NCBI GenBank assembly: GCA_019119355.1
Contig: DWXE01000039.1
Location: 1 to 64,000, forward strand
Direction: 5' to 3'
DNA: 64,000 nt
DNA from: Candidatus Eisenbergiella merdigallinarum
GTDB lineage: Bacteria > Bacillota > Clostridia > Lachnospirales > Lachnospiraceae
This document shows positions 42,641 to 50,320 of the stretch, piece after piece. Position 1 is the stretch's first letter. Each line of letters opens with the position of its first letter. The notes under the pieces are model-generated. The model was not told the DNA's origin and searched no databases. It saw only the letters and a program-made list of their open reading frames with translations. The position numbers were made by a program, and so were the translations under genes.

Positions 42641-43429
42641 TTATTGAATCACATCCAGCATCATCATGATCAGAAACCCGGCCATGACGCCGAAGGTCCC
42701 GGATCTGTCGTTTTCCCCGCCGCTGGCTTTCGGGATCAGCTCCTCCGCGATCACGTAGATCATGGCCCCTGCCGCGAAGGACAAAAGCCACGGCATCAGC
42801 GCCCCCGCCCGCTCGCCCAGGGCGGCCACCGCCATGGCGAAAGCGGGTTCCAGCGCCCCGACGCCGGCGCTGACGCAGAAAGCCCGCTTCGCGGGCACCC
42901 CGTCCCTGCGGATGGGCATGGAAACGGCGCTGCCTTCCAGGAAATTCTGGATTCCCAGCCCCAAAGACAGCACCACGGCCGCCGCCATGACCTTCCTGTC
43001 GCCGCCGGAGCAGGCGGCCAGAAAGGCCAGGCCCGTGGACATCCCCTGCGGGATGTTGCGCAGGCTGTTGGCGGCCAGCGCCAGGGTCGTTCCCCTGGTC
43101 ATGCCGCAAAAACGCCAGCCCTCCCCCATCCGAAGAAACTTTCGCCCGATGAGACGGTCCGTCCAGAACAAAAACAGGCCGCCGGCAGCGAATCCACACG
43201 CCACCGGCAGCCAGCCAGCATGGTTTTTTTCATTTGCGCTCTCGATGGCGGGGAGCAGCAGCGACCAGACTGCCGCCGCCATCATGACCCCCGCCGCGAA
43301 TCCCAGAAAGGCCCGTTCCGTCCGTGCCTTTATATCCCTCTGCAGCCAGAAGACGACTGCGGATCCCAGCACCGTCATCAAAAAGGGGAAGGCGGTGCCG
43401 CAGGCCGTATAAAAGATCGCATGTTCCAT
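42641..43429 (-). CDS. ZIP family metal transporter
   Basis: 262 aa with about eight hydrophobic helices. The metal path is marked by ANSLRNIPQGMSTGLAFLAA (TM4, His replaced by Asn-rich motif typical of the bacterial ZupT-like group) and GIQNFLEGSAVSMP (TM5). Family members import zinc, iron or manganese; specificity is undetermined. It starts 45 bases after the AlaX-HAD gene, so it may be the last gene of that transcript. Confidence 0.92.
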   Translation of the reverse strand: MEHAIFYTACGTAFPFLMTVLGSAVVFWLQRDIKARTERAFLGFAAGVMMAAAVWSLLLPAIESANEKNHAGWLPVACGFAAGGLFLFWTDRLIGRKFLRMGEGWRFCGMTRGTTLALAANSLRNIPQGMSTGLAFLAACSGGDRKVMAAAVVLSLGLGIQNFLEGSAVSMPIRRDGVPAKRAFCVSAGVGALEPAFAMAVAALGERAGALMPWLLSFAAGAMIYVIAEELIPKASGGENDRSGTFGVMAGFLIMMMLDVIQ

Positions 43430-43474
43430 CTGTTTTCGACCGATTCCCTTTCATTCCCTCTCTATCAGGGTATG

Positions 43475-45433
43475 TCAGATCAGCCCGAAATGCTCCAGCG
43501 CCTTCCGAATCCCGTCCTCCGAAACCCTGGCCGTCTGCCAGACGCACCAGGGCAGGATCTTCTCCGAGCATTCCCCCATGGCGATTCCGTTGGCCACGGC
43601 CCGCAGCATGGGAATGTCGTTCTCCCCGTCGCCGATGGCGTAGCAGTTTTCCGTCCGGATGCCGAACTCCTTCTGCAGGATGCGGATCCCCTCCGCTTTC
43701 GTACAGCCCTCCGGGACCACTTCCAGCCTCCCCGCGCCCTGGGGAGTGGCCACGAACTCGCCCCGGATGTAATCTTCCAGCCCCTTTTCGTCGCTCTCGT
43801 CGGTCAGCAGGCAGTAAAACTTGTCGAAGGTCAGGCCGCTGTCCTCCAGATTTTCGGGGAAGTCCTTCACGTCGGAGCCGTTGTTGGAAAAGAGCACTTT
43901 GGACCGCTCCGCTTCCGGATTTTTCACCGGGTGCTGCCCGTCGAACCAGACGTGCTCCGGCGACTCGAAAAAGGCCGTGATCTTCAGCTCCCGGAGCTTT
44001 TTGATGATCTCCACGCACTTTTCATGGGGAATCGAATGGGAAAACAGCGTCCTGTCCCCGCAGTAAATATGAGTGCCGCATCCGCAGACCATGCCGTCGA
44101 AGCCGATGCTTTGGATCCCTTCGTGGATGCTGTTGAGCGTCCGACCCGAATTGATGAAGGCGAGATGCCCGTTTTCGCGCAGGCGGCGGATGGCTTCCCT
44201 GGCGCTCTCCGGAACCCGGTGCGTGGCGTTGTCCAGCAGGGTCCCGTCGATGTCGAAAAAGACGATTTTGCGCTCCCCTTTCAAAAAGCTTTCGATCTGT
44301 CGCCGCGTGGCCGCCACGGATCCCTGGACCATGGGATTTTTCCCTCCGCCCCTCCCCGAAAGGACGCGGTTGAATTCCCGCCCCAGGGACGCCACGTCCA
44401 GGGTCCGGCTGCAGATCACATACTGATAGCCGCCGCGGTCCGTCCCGGAAAAGACGGCGGCCAGCTCCGCCTTCTGCTGGATCCGGTCGGCCAGCCGCCG
44501 CACTTCCACCGGCGTCAGCCCCTCTTCGAAGAGCAGCCCCGCCTTCTCCCCGTCGGGCACCGCCTCCGCCCTGCTCTCCAGCAGGCTCTGGCGCAGCCCC
44601 GCGTACTCCGCTTTCAGGGCGCCGTACTCCTGCAAAAGCTTCTCCGCAGCCTCCCCGATCCGCTCGGCGGGCACCGACAGCAGGGCGGAAACCCGGGCGG
44701 CGTTGTCGCATTTCTCCCGGTAATCGGCCAGCGCCTTTTCCCCGATCAAAAGGGTCAGGCGGATTCCGCTCTTATAGTGTTCCTTTCCGATGACCCGGAT
44801 CGGCCCGATCTCCCCGGTGCGCCTCACATGGGTGCCGCAGCAGGCGCATACGTCCGCGCCCGGGATCTCCACGATGCGCACCGCCCCTTCCAGCTCCTTC
44901 TTGCTCCGGTACTCCAGCGCCTCCAGGCTCTCCCGATCCGGGTACCAGGCTTTTATCTCCACGTCCTCCAGCACCTTCCGGTTCGCCAGCTCCTGGGCCG
45001 CCGCGATCTCTTCCTCCGTGAGCCGGCGGCTGAAATCCACGGTGACGAAATCCCTTCCCATGTGGAAACCGATGTTGGAACAGCCGTAGCTGCGGCAGAT
45101 GATCCCGGACAGGACGTGTTCCCCGGAATGCTCCCTCATGTTCGTCAGCCTGCGCTGCCAGTCGATGGCGCCGCGTACGCGGCTGCCCGGAGAAAGCGGA
45201 CGGCTGCAGGTATGGACCACTTCCCCGTCCGCCTCCTGCACGTCCAGCACATCCGCAGCCGGTTCCTCCGCCGGCTCCAGCGTCCCGAAATCGCAGGGCT
45301 GTCCGCCGCCCTCCGGATAAAAGGCCGTCCGGTCCAGCACCACTTCATATCCCTGTTCCGACTTCCTGCAGGAAATCACCGTCGCGTCGAATTCCCGCCG
45401 GTAAGCATCCTCATAATAGATCCGTTCCGTCAT
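43475..45433 (-). CDS. AlaX-type alanyl-tRNA editing domain fused to a Cof-type HAD phosphatase
   Basis: 652 aa, one uninterrupted frame. Residues 1-384 are a complete long AlaX: the editing site is seen as H102-x3-H106 (REHSGEHVLSG) and C198/H202 in CACCGTHV (zinc ligands), and a DHHA1 domain with GRGGGKNPMVQGS lies at about 325-384. Residues ~386-652 are a complete HAD Cof-like phosphatase: motif I FFDIDGTLLD (D394, D396), motif II NSGRT, motif III Lys in TKAEGI and motif IV GDGENDIPML. AlaX hydrolyses mischarged Ser/Gly-tRNA-Ala. ATG 45433 overlaps the HAM1-type gene by 23 bases. No known precedent comes to mind for this fusion; a lost stop codon is the alternative explanation. Confidence 0.9.
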   Translation of the reverse strand: MTERIYYEDAYRREFDATVISCRKSEQGYEVVLDRTAFYPEGGGQPCDFGTLEPAEEPAADVLDVQEADGEVVHTCSRPLSPGSRVRGAIDWQRRLTNMREHSGEHVLSGIICRSYGCSNIGFHMGRDFVTVDFSRRLTEEEIAAAQELANRKVLEDVEIKAWYPDRESLEALEYRSKKELEGAVRIVEIPGADVCACCGTHVRRTGEIGPIRVIGKEHYKSGIRLTLLIGEKALADYREKCDNAARVSALLSVPAERIGEAAEKLLQEYGALKAEYAGLRQSLLESRAEAVPDGEKAGLLFEEGLTPVEVRRLADRIQQKAELAAVFSGTDRGGYQYVICSRTLDVASLGREFNRVLSGRGGGKNPMVQGSVAATRRQIESFLKGERKIVFFDIDGTLLDNATHRVPESAREAIRRLRENGHLAFINSGRTLNSIHEGIQSIGFDGMVCGCGTHIYCGDRTLFSHSIPHEKCVEIIKKLRELKITAFFESPEHVWFDGQHPVKNPEAERSKVLFSNNGSDVKDFPENLEDSGLTFDKFYCLLTDESDEKGLEDYIRGEFVATPQGAGRLEVVPEGCTKAEGIRILQKEFGIRTENCYAIGDGENDIPMLRAVANGIAMGECSEKILPWCVWQTARVSEDGIRKALEHFGLI

Positions 45434-46094
45434 GTTCCATCCTCTTTTTTTCTGCAATTTTTGCGGCGTGAGCCCGGAGCGCTTCCTTCAGGAAGCGCCG
45501 GAAGCCGGCCCCGTCCTCTTCTACGGGGGTCCATTCCCCGATGTCATAAAAATGCCGTCCGGAAGGGTATTCCTGGCTGATGGCATCCAGCGGAAACCCC
45601 TCGATCCGCTGGGGCCGCTCGTCCTGGCAGAGGTAAAATCTCTCCCATGCCAGATCCCCGTCCTGACTGCAGTAGATTTCCTCCTCCGAAAACGCCAGAC
45701 AGACGGCATTCCGGTATTGCGCTACGCACCGTCCGCCCAGCCTTTTGGCGATCCCCTTATAATGAGCCCTCATCTCCCCGTCCGTCAGGGCGCGTCCTCC
45801 CACCCGCCGGACGAATGCTCCGGGCTGTTCCTCTTCGGGCAGGCCTTCGATATACAGCCCGCTGTCGACGGAAATCACCGGCCTTTGAAAAGCGGCGCAA
45901 TAGTACAGCGCCTTTTTCCTGGCGTTCTCCATCATATCGCGCCCGTCCTCTTCGGGCTCCAAAACGCGCAGTGGCAGATCCCCCAGCCCGATCAGCTCCA
46001 CCTCATCCATCCCCCGCAGATAGTTTCGCATGGCGGCCAGCTTTCCCGCGTTGGTCGTCCCAAACAGCAGGGAAAACTTCTTCGTCTCTTCCAT
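45411..46094 (-). CDS. HAM1/RdgB-like non-canonical purine NTP pyrophosphatase
   Basis: 227 aa. The nucleotide-binding start LLFGTTNAGKLAAMRNYL, the conserved ENARKKALYYC and the DSGLYIEGL motif identify the Maf/HAM1 inosine triphosphate pyrophosphatase fold. The enzyme removes ITP/XTP-like nucleotides. It diverges from canonical RdgB at several positions, so substrate range is uncertain. ATG 46094 is preceded by GGAGG that belongs to the repeated element, copy B. The adjacent AlaX fusion is another quality-control enzyme, a suggestive grouping. Confidence 0.88.
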   Translation of the reverse strand: MEETKKFSLLFGTTNAGKLAAMRNYLRGMDEVELIGLGDLPLRVLEPEEDGRDMMENARKKALYYCAAFQRPVISVDSGLYIEGLPEEEQPGAFVRRVGGRALTDGEMRAHYKGIAKRLGGRCVAQYRNAVCLAFSEEEIYCSQDGDLAWERFYLCQDERPQRIEGFPLDAISQEYPSGRHFYDIGEWTPVEEDGAGFRRFLKEALRAHAAKIAEKKRMEHDGTDLL

Positions 46095-46095
46095 A

Positions 46096-46245
46096 TTTTC
46101 CTCCATTCCGAAGCGCTTTTGCGCTGAGGAACGCGCGCCAAATCTCAAATTTGGCGCTGCGCAAGGATACTTCGTATCCTGGGATTTGTGACGCTTTGGC
46201 ACAAATCCTGATTGAAAAATAAGCCATCGGGCTTATTTTTCAATC
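46096..46245 (-). repeat. Dispersed structured element, copy B (leader of the HAM1-type gene)
   Basis: Second copy of the element at 26219-26354, 150 nt. It has the same order of stems: 16-bp (46210-46225 with 46230-46245), 9-bp (46182-46190 with 46200-46208), 9-bp GCGCCAAAT/ATTTGGCGC and AGCGC/GCGCT, then GGAGG before the ATG. It carries an extra 7-bp hairpin AGGATAC/GTATCCT (46164-46180) where copy A has only 8 unrelated bases. The element fills the whole space between the stop of the 73-aa gene and the HAM1-type start. Confidence 0.9.
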
Positions 46246-46246
46246 C

Positions 46247-46468
46247 TCACCACTCCCTGCGGATCTCATCCGCCGAAATTCCGTATGTTTTCAAAAATTC
46301 CTCCCGGTCCCGATCCGTCCGAAGGCACATCACTTCCCGGAAGCGGCCTGTGGACCGGTCCTTAAATCCCGCCACCTGCTCCCCGGTGCAGATGCTGCTT
46401 CTGATGGCCGGAATTTCCTTTTCCCGGTCGAAGGTTTTGACCCCGTTTCCTTTCCGTTTTCCAAACAT
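46247..46468 (-). CDS. Small conserved protein of unknown function
   Basis: 73 aa. ATG 46468 has GGGAGG 9 bases upstream. The sequence is hydrophilic with a beta-rich middle: IRSSICTGEQVAGFKDRSTG, then REVMCLRTDRDREEFLKTYG, ending SADEIRREW. Similar short proteins occur in Lachnospiraceae, sometimes mislabelled aspartate dehydrogenase. There is no recognisable domain. The GGAGTGG just outside the 16-bp stem of the repeated element overlaps its last two sense codons. Confidence 0.75.
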   Translation of the reverse strand: MFGKRKGNGVKTFDREKEIPAIRSSICTGEQVAGFKDRSTGRFREVMCLRTDRDREEFLKTYGISADEIRREW

Positions 46469-46517
46469 CCCGAGTTCCTCCCGTTCTCCGGCAAACGCAC
46501 CGACAAATTTCCTCCCA

Positions 46518-46546
46518 ATTATAGCGAAAAAAAGCCGGCGCCGCAA
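46518..46546 (-). promoter_or_regulatory. Promoter of the 73-aa gene/HAM1/AlaX-HAD unit
   Basis: On the minus strand TATAAT (46518-46523) with TTGCGG (46541-46546) 17 bases upstream. The -35 hexamer lies partly in the loop of the yoaK terminator, giving a compact terminator-promoter junction. Confidence 0.55.
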
Positions 46547-46554
46547 GACGCCGG
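46526..46554 (-). terminator. Terminator of the yoaK-like gene
   Basis: On the minus strand an 8-bp stem (46547-46554 with 46535-46542, one G-U pair) and GCAA-complement loop are followed by CTTTTTTTC. A longer hairpin without T-run lies closer to the gene (46585-46631). Confidence 0.82.
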
Positions 46555-46638
46555 AAATCCCGGAACCCGCGCCGGAAATCCTGGAGCGCTTCAAACGCCG
46601 GGGCCCGCGGTTTTTCGGCGTTCGAAGCGCTGCAGCGG

Positions 46639-47295
46639 CTACAGCGTTTCCGGAACGAACATCAGGAAAAAGACGAACAGCAAAAAGCCCGAACAGCACA
46701 GGATCGCCCGTTCCCCCATGCCCCGGATCAGGAAATTGCCCAGCACGGCTCCCGCCACGAAGCAGAGGATGATCCCGTAATACAGGAGGGCGTCCCGGAG
46801 CTTTTCCCGGTCCTTTTCGGAAAAGAACTGGCAGAGGCTCTGGGTCCCGCTGCGCAGATTGCCGATGCACATGGTGGTGGCGATCCCGTTTCCCCGGATT
46901 TTCCGAAAGCTCTCCACCTGAATCCCGCAGGCGAAGGAAGTCAGGGAGTTCGCCAACGGGTTCATGGTCAGGGGCAGAAAGGCCACCGCCGCCAGAATCA
47001 GGGCTTCGATCAGCACCGCGGTCTGTCTCCAGTGCAACAGTTCTGTCCGTTTCAAATGGACGATCTCCGCCATGGCGATCCCCATGGCGAAGAAAAAGAC
47101 CGGGAAAAAGTAGCGGGCCGCCGCCCCGAAGTTCCCTTCCGATAAATTCACCCCGAACAGGAGGATGTTCCCCGTCTGCGCGTTGGCGAAGACCCGGTCC
47201 CTCACCAGGTAGGAATAGGCGTCCATAAACCCTCCGGACGCCGCCAGAAGCATCCCCAGCCGAATGGACTCCGACATCTGTTTCGTTCTTTTCAT
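46639..47295 (-). CDS. YoaK family (DUF1275) membrane protein
   Basis: 218 aa with six or seven hydrophobic helices. Family signatures are GGFMDAYSYLVRDRVFANAQTGNILLFG at the N-terminus and VESFRKIRGNGIATTMCIGNLRSGTQ in the middle. The biochemical role of DUF1275 proteins is unknown. The gene is divergent from the HTH-AAA-nuclease gene across 177 bases and has its own terminator. Confidence 0.93.
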   Translation of the reverse strand: MKRTKQMSESIRLGMLLAASGGFMDAYSYLVRDRVFANAQTGNILLFGVNLSEGNFGAAARYFFPVFFFAMGIAMAEIVHLKRTELLHWRQTAVLIEALILAAVAFLPLTMNPLANSLTSFACGIQVESFRKIRGNGIATTMCIGNLRSGTQSLCQFFSEKDREKLRDALLYYGIILCFVAGAVLGNFLIRGMGERAILCCSGFLLFVFFLMFVPETL

Positions 47296-47411
47296 GTTCC
47301 GATTCTCCCCGTTTTCAGCGATTTTCCAGGGCCCATTTTAATACACGGCGCGGGGGAAAGCAAGGGTTGCGAAAACATTCCGGATGCTCCGCATCATTCC
47401 GAATCATATGA

Positions 47412-47440
47412 TTGCCTTTATTCGGAACATTGGTTATACT
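47412..47440 (+). promoter_or_regulatory. Promoter of the HTH-AAA-nuclease gene
   Basis: TTGCCT (47412-47417), a 17-base spacer and TATACT (47435-47440), 33 bases before the ATG. Confidence 0.7.
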
Positions 47441-47472
47441 ATTCTTAAAAACGATTAGGGAGGCGCTTGCAT

Positions 47473-49341
47473 ATGACGATCAAAGAAGCTGCGGCAGCAT
47501 GGGGAATTACGGAGCGGCGGGTCAACGAACTTTGCAAATCGGGACGGATCGCCGGAGCGTACAGGACGGGCAGGCAATGGTTCCTTCCGAACGACGCGCC
47601 AAAGCCGGCGGATAAGCGCGTCCGTCGAAGTCAGGTTCCTACGGCGGACCCTTCCCCGCGCAGGCCCCTTCCCATCGGCGTTTCGGATTTTCGGGACGCC
47701 TGCGCCAACTACTACTATGTGGACAAAACGATGCTCATCCGGGATTTCCTGGACGAACGGCCGAAAGTATCCCTGTTCACGCGCCCCCGCCGTTTTGGAA
47801 AGACGCTGAACATGGATATGCTCCGCACTTTCTTCGAAAAAACGGATCAGGATACCTCCCTCTATTTCAGGGATAAGAAAATCTGGTCCTGCGGGGAAAC
47901 ATACCGGGCCCATCAGGGAAAATATCCCTTGATCTTCCTGTCCTTTAAGGATGTAAAATATTCCTCCTGGGAGGAAACCCGTCAGACCCTTCAAAAGCTC
48001 ATCGGCCAGGAATTTCGCCGTCATGACGAGCTGGCATCCAGCGCCGCGCTCAGCGATTACGAAAAGGAGGAGTTTTCCCGTCTCGCAACGGAAACGGCCG
48101 ACGAAGTGGCCTGCCAGATGTCCCTGCGGACGCTGACGCTGTTTCTCCATAAGCACCATGGCATCGCTCCCATCGTAATCATCGACGAATACGACACGCC
48201 CATCCAGCAGGGCCATGTAAACGGTTTCTACGATACGGTCATCGGTTTTATGCGCAACCTGTTCTCCGGCGGGCTGAAGGACAATCCGCATTTGAGCTAC
48301 GGTTTTCTGACCGGCATCCTGCGCGTCGCCAGGGAGAGCATCTTCAGCGGGCTGAACAACCTGAAGATCAATTCCATCCTGGATGAACGGTACAGCGAAT
48401 ACTTCGGCTTCACTTCCGATGAAGTGCGGAAGATGGCGGCATATTACGGCGCTTCCGAAAAGTACCAGGAGCTCTGCGACTGGTACGACGGTTACCGTTT
48501 CGGCAATACCGATATTTTTAATCCCTGGTCCGTGACCGGATATTTCAGTAACAGCTGCCGCCCCAAAGCCTTCTGGCAGTCCACTGGCAGCAACGATATT
48601 ATCGGAGAAACGCTGGCCTCCGCCACGCCGGAGATCGTGGAGCGCCTGGAGCTGTTGATGAAGGGCGAATCCTTTGTTACCCACATCGACACCGGCGTCA
48701 TCTATCCGCAGATCCGAAACGATCCTTCCTCCGTCTACAGTTTCCTGCTGGTGTCAGGCTATCTGAAGGCGGTAAACAGCGCCCAGCCCTATGGCGAGGA
48801 CTATATGTGCGAGGTCGCGCTGCCGAACAGGGAAATCTCCTTCGTTTACAGCAAGGAAATCCTTTCCCGGCTCAGCTCCGTGATCCCCCGCTCCGCCGCG
48901 GTTTCCATTCAGGAGGCCATCTATCGGATGGATATCGATGCCCTGCAAAAGGCGCTGGAAAATTTTCTGCTGCAAACGATCAGCTTTCACGATGCCGCTT
49001 CCGAAACCTTTTACCACGGCCTGATCCTGGGCATGTGCGCCGTGATGGACAACAGCTACCGGATCACTTCCAACCGCGAAGCCGGCGAGGGCCGGTTCGA
49101 TATCCAGATGCTTCCGATGGATCAACGGCTTCCCGGCATCCTGATCGAGCTCAAAGCCAGGAAAGACTGCTCCGGGCCGCAGCTGGAAAACCTGTCCCGC
49201 CTCGCTCTGCAGCAGATCGGCGACCGCGCGTACGATACGGAGCTGCGGGCGATGAAAGTCGCTTCCATCATAAGGATCGGCATCGCTTTTTCCGGCAAAA
49301 CGGCCCGCATTGCCGCCGAACGGCAAAATGTTGAAAAATAG
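47473..49341 (+). CDS. HTH-fused AAA-ATPase-like/PD-(D/E)XK nuclease protein
   Basis: 622 aa from ATG 47473 (GGGAGG 9 bases upstream). Residues 1-45 form an excisionase-type helix-turn-helix (MTIKEAAAAWGITERRVNELCKSGRI). Residues ~65-290 are the AAA-ATPase-like domain: IGVSDFRDACANYYYVDKT, Walker A LFTRPRRFGKTLNM and Walker B IVIIDEYDTP. The C-terminal ~90 residues are the associated nuclease domain, with D in GRFDIQM and ExK in LIELKARK. The common form of this family lacks the HTH. Its role is unknown; a mobile or defence-related function has been suggested for relatives. Confidence 0.88.
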   Translation: MTIKEAAAAWGITERRVNELCKSGRIAGAYRTGRQWFLPNDAPKPADKRVRRSQVPTADPSPRRPLPIGVSDFRDACANYYYVDKTMLIRDFLDERPKVSLFTRPRRFGKTLNMDMLRTFFEKTDQDTSLYFRDKKIWSCGETYRAHQGKYPLIFLSFKDVKYSSWEETRQTLQKLIGQEFRRHDELASSAALSDYEKEEFSRLATETADEVACQMSLRTLTLFLHKHHGIAPIVIIDEYDTPIQQGHVNGFYDTVIGFMRNLFSGGLKDNPHLSYGFLTGILRVARESIFSGLNNLKINSILDERYSEYFGFTSDEVRKMAAYYGASEKYQELCDWYDGYRFGNTDIFNPWSVTGYFSNSCRPKAFWQSTGSNDIIGETLASATPEIVERLELLMKGESFVTHIDTGVIYPQIRNDPSSVYSFLLVSGYLKAVNSAQPYGEDYMCEVALPNREISFVYSKEILSRLSSVIPRSAAVSIQEAIYRMDIDALQKALENFLLQTISFHDAASETFYHGLILGMCAVMDNSYRITSNREAGEGRFDIQMLPMDQRLPGILIELKARKDCSGPQLENLSRLALQQIGDRAYDTELRAMKVASIIRIGIAFSGKTARIAAERQNVEK

Positions 49342-49369
49342 AAAATTAAAAAAAGAAAGGAACCGCCTC

Positions 49370-49870
49370 ATGTTTTCCATCAGACAAGCCTGCCCGGAGG
49401 ATCTCAGCCGGATCCTCCCCGTCTACGACCGGGCGCGGGCCTTTATGGCCGCCAACGGGAACCCGGACCAGTGGGGAGACCGCCATCCGGACGAAGGGAT
49501 CCTGTCCCGGGACATTCAAAACAAAACGTTGTTTTTATGCGAAAGCGACGGCGAAATCGCCGCCGTCTTCATGTTCTTTATCGGCGAGGAGCCCAACTAC
49601 GCCGACATTGCGGACGGGGACTGGCCGGACAGGCGCCCCTACGGCACCATCCACAGGATCGCTTCCTCCGGGCGCTTTCCGGGGGCGGCTTCCTTCTGCG
49701 TGGGCTGGTGCTTCGAACGGTGCCGCCGGGCCGGGGCCAGCCTGCGTGGGGATACCCACGAAAAAAATATCCCCATGCAGCGGGTATTCGAAAAGAACGG
49801 GTTTTTGCGCTGCGGCCTGATCCGGGTGGAGGACGGCACGGAGCGGATCGCGTTCCAGAAAAACGGCTGA
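49370..49870 (+). CDS. GNAT family N-acetyltransferase
   Basis: 166 aa. ATG 49370 has AAAGGAA 8 bases upstream and gives the usual start FSIRQACPEDLSRILPVYDRAR. The acetyl-CoA-binding region is GRFPGAASFCVGWCFERCRRAGA (about 105-127), followed by LRGDTHEKNIPMQRVFEKNGF, the classic Asn-rich motif near the C-terminus. Acceptor unknown. It follows the AAA-nuclease gene by 28 bases and may be co-transcribed. Confidence 0.92.
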   Translation: MFSIRQACPEDLSRILPVYDRARAFMAANGNPDQWGDRHPDEGILSRDIQNKTLFLCESDGEIAAVFMFFIGEEPNYADIADGDWPDRRPYGTIHRIASSGRFPGAASFCVGWCFERCRRAGASLRGDTHEKNIPMQRVFEKNGFLRCGLIRVEDGTERIAFQKNG

Positions 49871-49908
49871 CGCCGGCCGGAAACGTCAAATATGGTTAAA
49901 AATACAGC

Positions 49909-49937
49909 TTGCATTTTGATCCGGTTTCGTTTATGAT
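49909..49937 (+). promoter_or_regulatory. Promoter of the mutS2-like leader
   Basis: TTGCAT (49909-49914), 17-base spacer, TATGAT (49932-49937). Transcription would start near 49944, about 380 bases before the coding start. Confidence 0.72.
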
Positions 49938-49943
49938 GGACGA

Positions 49944-50210
49944 AATCAGAAGTTTCAGAGGTGAAGTGTTTGTTAATTGCAGTCGGAGCGGAAAAGAAGT
50001 AAGAAAAGACGGGTACGGTCCGGGGAGCGCCTGCGCGCTGCCCTGTTGTTTTCGTACCTTCCATCCGGCCGACGCGCGACATGATATCGATACAAAGATG
50101 CGAAGCACCGGACCCCGGTTTCGGGAGTCTGTTTCCGCATAAAAGCTTTGTACGAAAAACCTGGTATGAAAACGATCTGTCAGGCGGATGGAGCCGGCAG
50201 GTCGTTTTTT
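49944..50210 (+). ncRNA. Structured leader RNA with attenuator-like terminator
   Basis: The gap 49871-50320 has no credible gene. After the promoter come GTCGG/CCGAC (49982-49986 with 50069-50073) enclosing GGTACG/CGTACC (50012-50017 with 50053-50058) and AGCGC/GCGCT. An intrinsic terminator follows: 50169-50179 with 50198-50208, 11 bp with one G-U pair, then a T-run. CCATCCG (50061-50067) can pair with CGGATGG (50185-50191) inside the terminator, offering an alternative fold. No T-box or known riboswitch consensus was recognised. Confidence 0.5.
50169..50210 (+). terminator. Terminator/attenuator in the mutS2-like leader
   Basis: AAAACGATCTG (50169-50179) pairs with CAGGTCGTTTT (50198-50208) with one G-U, followed by TT and a further T-rich stretch. 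It stands 110 bases before the coding start, so it either ends a small RNA or attenuates the downstream gene. Confidence 0.7.
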
Positions 50211-50320
50211 CTTTCGCGCTGCTTCCCGTTTTGCCCGACGGCTTTCTTTTCCGCTCCGCCTTTCGACGCGATCCCCCTTTGCGGGCCGGGGGAAAAACGA
50301 AAATGAAAGGAAAAAAAGAA

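Noticed and set aside
43475-45433. Frameshift or missing stop separating AlaX and HAD genes
   Set aside because: The frame runs through with normal coding sequence on both sides and no stop or homopolymer slip is visible at the junction. Only resequencing or relatives could still show a lost stop.
46585-46631. Long hairpin near the yoaK end as the main terminator
   Set aside because: The stem is strong but has no T-run on the relevant strand; the stem at 46526-46554 with seven T residues is a better terminator.
49944-50210. T-box or other known riboswitch before the mutS2-like gene
   Set aside because: The conserved T-box antiterminator sequence (GGGTGGNACCGCG) is missing and no SAM, TPP, FMN, lysine or glycine signature was seen.
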